From NCBI RefSeq assembly GCF_038404985.1, contig NZ_JBBKBA010000001.1, positions 2,260,001 through 2,324,000 on the forward strand: 64,000 bases of DNA, written 5' to 3'. The position numbers and the translations under genes were made by a program. The notes beneath the pieces were generated by a model. That model saw nothing but the letters and a program-made list of their open reading frames with translations. It ran no database searches and was not told where the DNA came from. Numbering within the stretch: position 1 is the stretch's first letter; every line of letters starts with the position of its first letter. This stretch comes from Ferrovibrio sp. MS7 (GTDB taxonomy: Bacteria; Pseudomonadota; Alphaproteobacteria; Ferrovibrionales; Ferrovibrionaceae). This document shows, piece after piece, positions 44,779 through 52,077 of the stretch.

Positions 44779-45282
44779 TCAAAGTGGCGTAAAGGTGATC
44801 CGTACTTTCTCGTTGCCGGGAAGAGGTTTTCCCGGGCTGCCGAGATCGTAGAGGGTGGCGCCGATCAGGAAACGCACATCGCCGCTATCATCGGCCAACG
44901 GCAGTGCAAGCCGCTCGCCCTGGCCGGTGCCGCCCAGTTTCTCGAAAACATGGCCGATATTATGCATCACGCAGACTTCGTCGCAGACCTTGGCGTAGCG
45001 CTCGCGCACGGCCGCTGCCGCTTCGGGCGGAAATATCTCGTCGAGGCGGGCGCCCTGGCGCACGGTCTGCACCATGTCGCGGATGTCGTTGCCGGCGAGC
45101 CGCACCTGGAAATCCCGGTTGGCGCGGTCGTATTCGTAGAGAAACACGCCGGACAGCAGGTTGCGCAAATCCACCGGGCTGATGCTGGAGCGCAGCGGCA
45201 CCCGTGCGCCAGCGCGCTTGCCGAGATAGAAGGCAAGCAGGTCGCGCAACGGCGCCGCCACTACATGACCGAAGGCCGACAT
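44779..45282 (-). CDS. PAS domain protein (PAS_5-like, second copy)
   Basis: A 167-aa protein of the same PAS group as that at 23403. Shared marks are the central YDRANRDFQVRLAGNDIRDM segment and a GARLDEIFPP stretch in the position of GSKVSELF. No output domain. The ATG at 45282 is used; the frame extends to 45411 with no clear support. Convergent with ispE. Confidence 0.75.
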   Translation of the reverse strand: MSAFGHVVAAPLRDLLAFYLGKRAGARVPLRSSISPVDLRNLLSGVFLYEYDRANRDFQVRLAGNDIRDMVQTVRQGARLDEIFPPEAAAAVRERYAKVCDEVCVMHNIGHVFEKLGGTGQGERLALPLADDSGDVRFLIGATLYDLGSPGKPLPGNEKVRITFTPL

Positions 45283-45506
45283 GTCGGGTTGCTGGCCGAC
45301 AGCCGCCGGCTCATGGGGTAGATTGTTTCCGTGCGGCAAAGTAGCCCTCTGCTGTTTTGCGCATCCTAGGCGGGATAATCCTTGGGCGCAAACAAGCCAG
45401 GCATTTGGCAAACGGCGGTTTCCTGAGGCTGGAAAAGCAGGGGGCTTCCGACTATCTTCCGGCCCGCTCAGCGCTCAGCCGGCGGCAAGCCTGCCTGCGC
45501 TGCTGC

Positions 45507-45580
45507 TGGGGTGTAGCCAAGCGGTAAGGCAGCGGTTTTTGGTACCGCCATCCCTGGTTCGAATCCAGGCACCCCAGCCA
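45507..45580 (+). tRNA. tRNA-Gln (TTG)
   Basis: A cloverleaf with acceptor stem TGGGGTG / CACCCCA, D-arm around AGCCAAGCGGTAAGGCA, anticodon stem GCGGT/ACCGC around loop TTTTGGT (anticodon TTG), T-loop GGTTCGAATCC and an encoded CCA at the end. It carries glutamine. Confidence 0.95.
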
Positions 45581-45666
45581 GTTTTCCCCGGAAATCCGAA
45601 ACACCTGTCATGCGCCGTTCAGCGCGCATGCGATGTCCGGTCAGCCCAGCGGTAGCAGCTTGGCAT

Positions 45667-45691
45667 GGAGGGAATGTTAAGCATTCCCTCC
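45667..45691. repeat. Hairpin between tRNA-Gln and the hydrolase gene
   Basis: Perfect 10-base arms GGAGGGAATG and CATTCCCTCC with loop TTAAG, immediately upstream of the ATG at 45707. Could be the end of tRNA processing or a 5' leader structure of the hydrolase mRNA. Confidence 0.55.
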
Positions 45692-45706
45692 CTAGAAAGA
45701 CTCTTC

Positions 45707-46567
45707 ATGACGGATGAGCGCGCTTCCGATGCCGATGCCGCAACCGTTGCGGGGCCACAGGCCGCGCAGCGGCGGCTGAGTCATGGCGTCTGGCTGACCA
45801 AGACTGCGCAGCCGATCGCGGTGTCGAAGATGCAGGCTGGCCCTAAGCTGCCGCTCGGCAGCACGCGGCCCCTGGCTTTGCTGCTGCATGGCATGACCAT
45901 GGACCGCACGGCGATGCTGCCGCTCGGCGCCGAACTGCTCGCCGATTTCGATATCCTCTGCCTCGACCTGCCTTGCCATGGCGAGTCGCTGGATATTCCG
46001 CCCGATGGCGATGGCAGCCCGGCGGCGTTGGCCGAGCTGATCCTGCCGGCGCTGGCGATGGGCATGCCTCGCCTGCTGCGGGACCAGCCGGTGCTGCTGG
46101 TCGGGCATTCCTTCGGCGGCCTGGTGGCGGCGGTGCTGGCGCGGCATTTCCCTGGCGTGATCGGCCTGGTGCTGGGTGATACGCCGCTGGCGATGGCCAA
46201 GCAGCGGGCGGCCACGGCGATACTGCGCCTCGGCCTCGATGATGGTGAAATCCGCCGCCATGCGGCGATCACGCGCGACGGTTTCGGCGTTGTCCCCGGC
46301 GGCAACGAGGAACGGATTTACTACGATCTGCCGCTGTTGCAGCCGGCGCCGGTGCTGCTGCTGCATGCCGCCCTGCCGTTTGGCAGCAAGCGGGTGGATG
46401 AGCGGGTACCGTCCTGCATCGACAGCATGGACCTGGCCGTGATGGCAAAATTCGGTGCCGGCAAGGTGACATGCCAGGCCCTCGAAGGCACCTCGCATAT
46501 CCTGTTCAACGAAGCGCCCGAGGCGGCGGCCACAGCCATCCGGGAATGGCTGCGGCAACAGCATTAA
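45707..46567 (+). CDS. Alpha/beta hydrolase
   Basis: A 286-aa alpha/beta hydrolase with LLLHGMTMDRTAM (oxyanion region), the nucleophile elbow GHSFGG and a C-terminal SHILFNEAPEAAA histidine region. Substrate unknown. The ATG at 45707 is chosen because a strong hairpin covers the upstream alternative (45665). It lies just after tRNA-Gln and convergent with a surface-protein gene. Confidence 0.84.
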   Translation: MTDERASDADAATVAGPQAAQRRLSHGVWLTKTAQPIAVSKMQAGPKLPLGSTRPLALLLHGMTMDRTAMLPLGAELLADFDILCLDLPCHGESLDIPPDGDGSPAALAELILPALAMGMPRLLRDQPVLLVGHSFGGLVAAVLARHFPGVIGLVLGDTPLAMAKQRAATAILRLGLDDGEIRRHAAITRDGFGVVPGGNEERIYYDLPLLQPAPVLLLHAALPFGSKRVDERVPSCIDSMDLAVMAKFGAGKVTCQALEGTSHILFNEAPEAAATAIREWLRQQH

Positions 46568-46573
46568 GCCGCC

Positions 46574-47050
46574 TCAGTTCACCACGCGCCAGGCGCCGTC
46601 GGGCATCAGGCAGGCGGTGCCATAGCTCGCCTGCGGCACGCCGGCCACCACCACGGTGGCCTGGTATTCGCGGCAATACTGGCCGTTCTGCGCCTGGTAG
46701 ACCGGCGAGGCCGGCACGGCGGAAAGATTCGGCCCGCCATAGGGGGCTGGGGCATAGACCACCGGCGGCGGCGGCACGTAGTAGCGCACCGGCGGCGGCT
46801 GCACCACGACGACGCGCGGGCGATAGGCCGGCGGGCCCCAATAGCCGCCGCGATAGGCGTAATGCGGGCTACCATGGCGATGACCGCCACGATAGCCGTA
46901 ATCGTACCAGGGCCGGCCATGCCAGGGACCGGTGGAATAGCCGAAGGAAAAGCTGTCAGCGGCGGCGGGACGCGGCGCCAAGCCTGCCGCAAGCAGGGCG
47001 GCACTGGCAGCCAGCACCAGCATTTTGCCGCGCGCGGGGCGCTTGTTCAT
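46574..47050 (-). CDS. Secreted surface protein, Gly/Tyr/Pro-rich
   Basis: A 158-aa secreted protein. A signal peptide (residues about 10-33, ending PAAA) precedes a Gly/Tyr/Arg-rich stretch (about 37-75), a Pro-rich segment (VVVVQPPPVRYYVPPPP) and a C-terminal domain with YCREYQ...TACLMPDGAWRVV, the ending seen in small alphaproteobacterial surface antigens (RT0821-like). Two cysteines in that domain may pair. Function unknown. Start 47050 (MNKRP) is chosen over an upstream in-frame start. Confidence 0.82.
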   Translation of the reverse strand: MNKRPARGKMLVLAASAALLAAGLAPRPAAADSFSFGYSTGPWHGRPWYDYGYRGGHRHGSPHYAYRGGYWGPPAYRPRVVVVQPPPVRYYVPPPPVVYAPAPYGGPNLSAVPASPVYQAQNGQYCREYQATVVVAGVPQASYGTACLMPDGAWRVVN

Positions 47051-47203
47051 GACACGATATCTCCTCAACGATTGGCACCCTGGGGAACCGGCTTCATGAT
47101 GAAACCATGGCACAAGGCTGCGGCTTGATCATGGCGTATTGATGGCGCAGGCTGAGCTTGTAACCACATTACAGCCTGTTTCAGCCTCATCGCAGAGCGT
47201 GTC

Positions 47204-47752
47204 ATGACCGAAGCCAAACCCGAACGCCGCTTCATTCCCTGCCGCATCGCCGTGCTCACGGTGTCGGATACGCGCCAGGCCGCCGAGGATAAATCCGGCC
47301 AGACCCTGGTCGACCGCCTGACCGAGGCCGGCCATGAACTGGCAGCACGCGCCATCGTCACCGACGATATCCCGGCGATTCAGGCCAAGCTGCAAGAGTG
47401 GATCGCGGATGACGGCATCGACGTGGTGCTTTCCACTGGCGGCACCGGCGTCACGGGGCGCGACGTGACGCCCGAGGCCTTCGAGGCTTTGTATGAGAAA
47501 TCCATCCCGGGCTTCGGCGAGCTGTTCCGCATGCTCAGCTTCCAGAAGATCGGCACCTCCACCATCCAGTCGCGCACCACCGCCGGCGTGGCGCGCGGCA
47601 CCTATCTGTTTGCTTTACCGGGTTCCCCAGGCGCTTGCCGCGATGCTTGGGATTTAATTCTTAAAGATCAGCTTGATTACCGCCATCGCCCCTGTAATTT
47701 TGTTGAATTGTTCCCTCGTTTGCGCGAACATGAGCGCCGCAAACCCAGTTAG
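47204..47752 (+). CDS. moaB: Molybdenum cofactor biosynthesis protein B (molybdopterin adenylyltransferase-like)
   Basis: A 182-aa MoaB/MogA-family protein acting in molybdopterin biosynthesis (adenylation of molybdopterin). The motif [17 protein letters not shown], the pocket stretch [11 protein letters not shown] and the [22 protein letters not shown] segment (three to four short motifs) are typical. Length matches. It is not next to other moa genes, which lie elsewhere. Confidence 0.93.
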   Translation: MTEAKPERRFIPCRIAVLTVSDTRQAAEDKSGQTLVDRLTEAGHELAARAIVTDDIPAIQAKLQEWIADDGIDVVLSTGGTGVTGRDVTPEAFEALYEKSIPGFGELFRMLSFQKIGTSTIQSRTTAGVARGTYLFALPGSPGACRDAWDLILKDQLDYRHRPCNFVELFPRLREHERRKPS

Positions 47753-47805
47753 CCCGCCTTGCGCATGACTTGCGGGGCTGCCGGCTGTGCTGGAACCGAG
47801 GCCCC

Positions 47806-48915
47806 GTGAAGAAATTCGTCGCCCGCGCCATCACCACTGAAGCCGACCAGGCTCGCCCGGATGCCCGGCGCGGCCGGGGCGCCTTGAGCGATGTCGGCAG
47901 CCGCTACGATACGCTCAAGCGCGAACGCCAGGATGATGGCTGGGGCGTGTGGGATGAGGTCGAGCCGCTCAAGACCATCCTGCATGACGACACCACGCGC
48001 AGCATCATCGCCTGGAACAAGTCGCCCGATATTCCCTTCGACCGCTCGATCAATCCCTATCGCGGCTGCGAGCATGGCTGCGTCTACTGCTTCGCCAGGC
48101 CGAGCCATGCATATCTCGGTTTCTCGCCCGGCCTGGATTTCGAAACCCAGATCATGGTGAAGCGCAACGCCGCGACGCTGCTGCGCCAGGAACTCAGCAG
48201 TCGCGGCTATCGCGTCGCGACCATGAACATGGGCACCAACACCGATCCCTATCAGCCCGTCGAGCGCGACCTCGGCATCACGCGGCAGATCGTCGAGGTG
48301 CTGCGCGAGACGAAGCATCCGCTCGGCATCGTCACCAAGAATCATCTTGTCACCCGCGACATAGACCTGTTCAAGGACATGGCGCGCGACGGCCTGGTGA
48401 AGATTTTCCTTTCCGTCACCACGCTGGACCGCCAACTTGCCCGCCGCATGGAGCCGCGCGCCTCGACGCCGCCGAAGCGGCTGGAGGCGATCCGCATGCT
48501 GGCCGAGGCCGGCATCCCGGTGGGCGTGATGGTGGCGCCGATCATCCCGATGCTCAACGACATGGAGATCGAGGGCATTCTTGCCGAGGCCCATGCCGCC
48601 GGCGCACGCGAGGCCGGCTATGTCATGCTGCGGCTGCCCTTCGAACTGAAAGAATTGTGGCGCGAATGGCTGGCCGAGCATTATCCCGACCGCGCCGCGC
48701 GGGTGATGAAGCTGATTCAGGAATCGCGCGGCGGTAAGGATTACGTGCCGCAATTCGGCAGTCGCATGCGCGGCGAGGGGCCATACATGGAACTGGTGGC
48801 ACAGCGTTTCGCGCTCGCCACGCGCAAGCTCGGCTTCAACACCAACCGCCTGCGGCTGCGCAGCGATCTGTTCCAGCCGCCGGCCAGGGATGTCCGGCAG
48901 GGGAGTCTGTTCTGA
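47806..48915 (+). CDS. PA0069 family radical SAM protein
   Basis: A 369-aa radical SAM protein of the SplB-like PA0069 group. The cluster-binding motif CxxxCxxC appears as CEHGCVYC (about residues 88-95), followed by the MNMGTNTDPYQPVE and LGIVTKNHLVTRD segments. The chemistry is unknown; the group resembles DNA spore-photoproduct lyase. The GTG at 47806 is chosen as start, with no strong ribosome-binding site visible. Its stop overlaps the next gene's start. Confidence 0.9.
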   Translation: MKKFVARAITTEADQARPDARRGRGALSDVGSRYDTLKRERQDDGWGVWDEVEPLKTILHDDTTRSIIAWNKSPDIPFDRSINPYRGCEHGCVYCFARPSHAYLGFSPGLDFETQIMVKRNAATLLRQELSSRGYRVATMNMGTNTDPYQPVERDLGITRQIVEVLRETKHPLGIVTKNHLVTRDIDLFKDMARDGLVKIFLSVTTLDRQLARRMEPRASTPPKRLEAIRMLAEAGIPVGVMVAPIIPMLNDMEIEGILAEAHAAGAREAGYVMLRLPFELKELWREWLAEHYPDRAARVMKLIQESRGGKDYVPQFGSRMRGEGPYMELVAQRFALATRKLGFNTNRLRLRSDLFQPPARDVRQGSLF

Positions 48916-49277
48916 TGGCGGCCAAACCCCCAAGCCAGCGGCTGCGCGAAATCTGCCTTGCCCTGCCGGAAGCCGCCGAGCAGGAAACCTGGGAGGTGCC
49001 GACCTACCGCGTGCGCGGCAAGATCTTCGCCATGGAGGTTGCCCGCCCAGGAGCAGATGGCCGCGATCGCCCTGCCTTCTGGTGCAAGGGCCAGCCGGGC
49101 AGCCAGCAGATCCTGGTTGGCGCCGATCCGCAGCGTTTCTTCGTGCCGCCGTATTTCGGGCCGAAAGGCTGGGTCGGGATGTGGATCGACCGCAAGGCCG
49201 ATTGGGCGGAAGTGGCCGAACTGGTGCGCCGCAGCTACCGCCAGGTGGCGCCGAGGAAGCTGGCGGAGCGGGTGTGA
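48915..49277 (+). CDS. MmcQ/YjbR family DNA-binding-like protein
   Basis: A 120-aa protein of the MmcQ/YjbR family. It has the LPEAAEQETWEVPTYRVRGK segment (about 18-37) and a conserved FVPPYFGPKGWVGMWIDR region. These proteins have a CyaY-like fold and were found to bind DNA in one member; the role is unclear. It overlaps the radical SAM gene by one base, so the two are co-translated. Confidence 0.9.
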   Translation: MAAKPPSQRLREICLALPEAAEQETWEVPTYRVRGKIFAMEVARPGADGRDRPAFWCKGQPGSQQILVGADPQRFFVPPYFGPKGWVGMWIDRKADWAEVAELVRRSYRQVAPRKLAERV

Positions 49278-49293
49278 AAGCTTCTCTATGCAT

Positions 49294-49367
49294 CGTCATG
49301 CCCGGGCTCGACCCGGGCATCTCCTTCCACTTGGCCTGAGATCGCCGGGTCAAGCCCGGCGATGACG
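49294..49367. repeat. Paired palindromes, CGTCAY...RTCTC family
   Basis: Hairpins 49298-49320 (arms ATGCCCGGG/CCCGGGCAT, loop CTCGA) and 49341-49363 (ATCGCCGGG/CCCGGCGAT, loop TCAAG), in opposite orientation with GACG at the right border. It fills part of the gap between convergent genes; the remaining 49368-49486 shows nothing. Confidence 0.8.
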
Positions 49368-49486
49368 AGAGGGGGGCAGATGGTCCGCCGGGGCCTGTAC
49401 TAGGGTCGGACTACGGCCTAGCCCGGCGGCAGACTATGACAGGGTCTGTTTTGGACTCTGGCCGCGCGGGAATGGCGCAGTGACAA

Positions 49487-49699
49487 TCATGGCCGCATGA
49501 ATTCCCAGTCGCGGTCTTCCAGAGTGTCGATGGCGAAGTGTAGCGCCGAGCGCACATCCTCGGGCTTGCGGTGTTGCTTGAGGATGCGCACGGCTTCCGC
49601 CAGCAGGTTGGTCGCCACCACGTCCGGCGCAATCGACTGCTTTGCCGCTTCCGCCAAAGCGGCTTCGACATGGCGGCTGACCATCTGATAGGCACTCAT
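49487..49699 (-). CDS. Small conserved-looking protein of unknown function
   Basis: A 70-aa, mostly helical soluble protein (for example VEAALAEAAKQSIAPDVVA). The frame has coding-type GC-rich third positions and follows the DUF294 gene by about 80 bases on the same strand. No motif recognised. Confidence 0.6.
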   Translation of the reverse strand: MSAYQMVSRHVEAALAEAAKQSIAPDVVATNLLAEAVRILKQHRKPEDVRSALHFAIDTLEDRDWEFMRP

Positions 49700-49780
49700 G
49701 GCTGACAGGCCCTCATCGCGGCATCTCCTCTAGCTATCCTGCGATCATGGCGATGGCAGCAAGACCTGCCTTGATCCGGA

Positions 49781-51238
49781 TCAAGCCGTGGCGGGGGCGG
49801 TGAGCACGTTCTGCACCATGTCGGGCAGCAATTCGAGGTGGCGCAAGGCTGCCTTGAGCCGGGTGCGGTCCTGGCGCGGCAGCGCATCCAGCGGCAGGCG
49901 GCTGCCCGGCGGCGTGCCGGCGGCAAGGGCGGCGAGCTGCTGGCGCAGCAGCAGGCGCAGGATCAGGTCATGGGCCTGCAGCAGGCCATCGAGATCGTCG
50001 GCTTCGATCAGGCCGCGCGCGGCGGCGGCGCGCAGCCGCGCCTGGGTGCTGGTTTCGGTGAGGCCGAGTTTCAGCGCCATGCAGCGCGCGGCACTCACCA
50101 GCGGCAGCAGGCCGCCGAGCTTGAGGTCGATCAGCCCTTCCTTTTCGCGCAGGCGGCCGAACAGGCCGATGGCGGGATGGATCTGGGCGGCCTGCTCGGC
50201 CAGCAGCCGCAGGAACAGCGGCGAGGCCCGCGCCGCCGCCAGGGCTTCGCGGCGCAGGTTTTCGCCGAGCCGCCGCTCGCCATGGATCGGCTGCAGGTCG
50301 AAGAAGATATCAACATTGAGCAGGGCTTCCGCCGAATGGCGCCGCACCCATTCGGTGACGCGCGCGCGCCATTGCCCCTGGGCGCCGCGCCAGGCGGTGT
50401 TCATCGCCATCACGCCGCCCTTGCAATAGGGAATGCCGGCGGCGTTCAGCAGGTCGGAGAGCTGCGTGCCGGCGCGCGCATACCAGCCATCATCCTCGCT
50501 GCTGCCGGCATGGATGATGGCGTTGTCCTGATCCGGCACCAGCAGGCTTTCGCCGCGCCCGCCGGAGCCGAGCATCAGCAGGCACCACGGTGCTGGCGCC
50601 GGCTCCAAAAGCTGCTCAACCAGGGCGGCGGCGCGGGCCGTGATATCGGCATAGATGCCGCTGATCACGGCGGCGATTTCCACCGGCTCGAGTTTTTCTT
50701 CCAGCAGCATGCGGCACAACGCCGGCAGGCTGGCGCGCGCCGCATTCAATTCCGCCGCCGTGGTTGCCGCCTCGATTGCATCGGCCACCGATTGGGCTTC
50801 CGTCGCGCGCTGGCGCAGCAAAGCGCGGGCCGAGACCATGCCGATATAGGCGCCGCGTCCATCCGTCACCGGCAGGTGGCGCAGATTGAACCGCCGCATG
50901 CGGCCGATGGCGCGGAACAGCAGGGTATCCTGCGGCAGGCTGATGATCTGCGGCGTCATCACGGCTTCGGCGCGCATGGCGGCGCTGGCGGCACCATGCT
51001 GCGCCAGGGCACGGGTGAGGTCGCGCTCGGTGAGGATGCCGACCACCTGGTCGTGGCGGCGCACCAGCAGCACGCCGATATTCTCCGCCGTCATCGCTTG
51101 CGCCGCCTGGGCCAGCGGACAATCGGCATCGATACTGCTGACCGGCTGGCGCATCACCTCGGCGAGGTGCCGGCGATACGGCATCAGGTCGAGCAGGCGC
51201 CGGCTGTCGTCACTCGCATGATTGCCCATGTCAGTCAT
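49781..51238 (-). CDS. CBS / DUF294 nucleotidyltransferase-like signalling protein
   Basis: A 485-aa protein. Two CBS domains (about residues 28-145, DADCPLAQAAQAMTAENIGV and TPQIISLPQDTLLFRAIGRM) are followed by a DUF294 nucleotidyltransferase-like domain with GSGGRGESLLVPDQDN (about 224-239; DxD-type metal site) and a C-terminal helical substrate-binding domain. Such proteins resemble GlnD-like uridylyltransferases and are often encoded with DnaQ-like exonucleases and sodium:acetate-type symporters, exactly as here. It starts 10 bases after the exonuclease gene on the same strand. Confidence 0.9.
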   Translation of the reverse strand: MTDMGNHASDDSRRLLDLMPYRRHLAEVMRQPVSSIDADCPLAQAAQAMTAENIGVLLVRRHDQVVGILTERDLTRALAQHGAASAAMRAEAVMTPQIISLPQDTLLFRAIGRMRRFNLRHLPVTDGRGAYIGMVSARALLRQRATEAQSVADAIEAATTAAELNAARASLPALCRMLLEEKLEPVEIAAVISGIYADITARAAALVEQLLEPAPAPWCLLMLGSGGRGESLLVPDQDNAIIHAGSSEDDGWYARAGTQLSDLLNAAGIPYCKGGVMAMNTAWRGAQGQWRARVTEWVRRHSAEALLNVDIFFDLQPIHGERRLGENLRREALAAARASPLFLRLLAEQAAQIHPAIGLFGRLREKEGLIDLKLGGLLPLVSAARCMALKLGLTETSTQARLRAAAARGLIEADDLDGLLQAHDLILRLLLRQQLAALAAGTPPGSRLPLDALPRQDRTRLKAALRHLELLPDMVQNVLTAPATA

Positions 51239-51247
51239 GTGGCAGTG

Positions 51248-51991
51248 TCAGTCATGCGGCAGCACCAGATCCATCGCCCAGCCGGCACGCTGCTGGCCAT
51301 GGATCAGATCGCGGGCGCGGCGCATCACGGCTTGCGCACCGCCGAGCGTGCCGATGCCATGGCCGATCAGGTGTGGCCGGAGGGCGCACCAGAGTTTCGC
51401 CGCCGTCTCGGCATCGCCGGTGGCGGAATGGCGGGCCTCGATCTGTATGCCAAACTGTGCCGCGATGGCCTCGATGCCGCAATCGCGGCTGCGCGGATAC
51501 AGGCCGCCATAGAGCAGGCCGATATCCAGCACTGCCGGCGGCGGCATGAAGCCAAGCTGCGCCCGCGCCGCCTCCTCGCGCAGCAACGCAAGATCGAAGC
51601 CGATATTGTGCCCGAGCAGCACGCGGTGATGCCAGAAGCGCAACACCGTGCCGCCGACCAGCGCAAAACTCGGCGCGGTGGCCACCATGGCATCGTCGAT
51701 ACGATGGATCGCGGTAGCGCTGGCCGGGATTTTGCGGCCCGGATGCAGCAGCAGATCCAGCAGCGCGCCTTCCGCCTGATCGCCGCGCCAATGCAGGCCG
51801 CCGATGCTGACAATGCGGTCGCGCGCCGGGTTCAGCCCGGTGGTTTCGGTATCGAGCACCGCGAGCGGCAGGTCATGCAGCGACAGGGTGGCAGGCAGGC
51901 GCGGGCCAGCCTCGGGCCCATGGCGCCGGGCGGCAAAATGGGTGCGCCAGGATTGCAGCAACCGGCGCGGCAAGGATGTCGGACGGGCCAT
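51248..51991 (-). CDS. DnaQ-like 3'-5' exonuclease
   Basis: A 247-aa DEDD exonuclease. Exo I motif LAVLDTETTGLNP is near residue 45, Exo II near HNIGFDLALL (about 130) and Exo III in HSATGDAETAAKLW (about 190) with a HxAxxDA-like order. It resembles the DnaQ proofreading fold. In this locus type it may act on RNA or DNA linked to transport regulation rather than replication, which is inference. ATG at 51991 was chosen; 52012 is possible. Confidence 0.87.
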   Translation of the reverse strand: MARPTSLPRRLLQSWRTHFAARRHGPEAGPRLPATLSLHDLPLAVLDTETTGLNPARDRIVSIGGLHWRGDQAEGALLDLLLHPGRKIPASATAIHRIDDAMVATAPSFALVGGTVLRFWHHRVLLGHNIGFDLALLREEAARAQLGFMPPPAVLDIGLLYGGLYPRSRDCGIEAIAAQFGIQIEARHSATGDAETAAKLWCALRPHLIGHGIGTLGGAQAVMRRARDLIHGQQRAGWAMDLVLPHD

Positions 51992-52027
51992 GGCCCGGAC
52001 TCTATGCCGCATAAAGGCAAAATAAAA

Positions 52028-52053
52028 CCCCGCCCGGATCGCTCCGGGCGGGG
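52028..52053 (-). terminator. Rho-independent terminator of the MHS transporter gene
   Basis: Arms CCCCGCCCGGA and TCCGGGCGGGG with a 4-base loop, followed on the minus strand by TTTTATT. It lies 25 bases after the transporter stop. Confidence 0.85.
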
Positions 52054-52077
52054 CCGATAGACTAAAGGACTGGCCGC

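Noticed and set aside
45665-45706. Upstream in-frame start of the hydrolase
   Set aside because: The added 14 residues translate a perfect hairpin; ATG 45707 is more plausible.
49838-52060. 740-aa plus-strand frame
   Set aside because: Antisense to the DUF294 and exonuclease genes; composition is that of a shadow.
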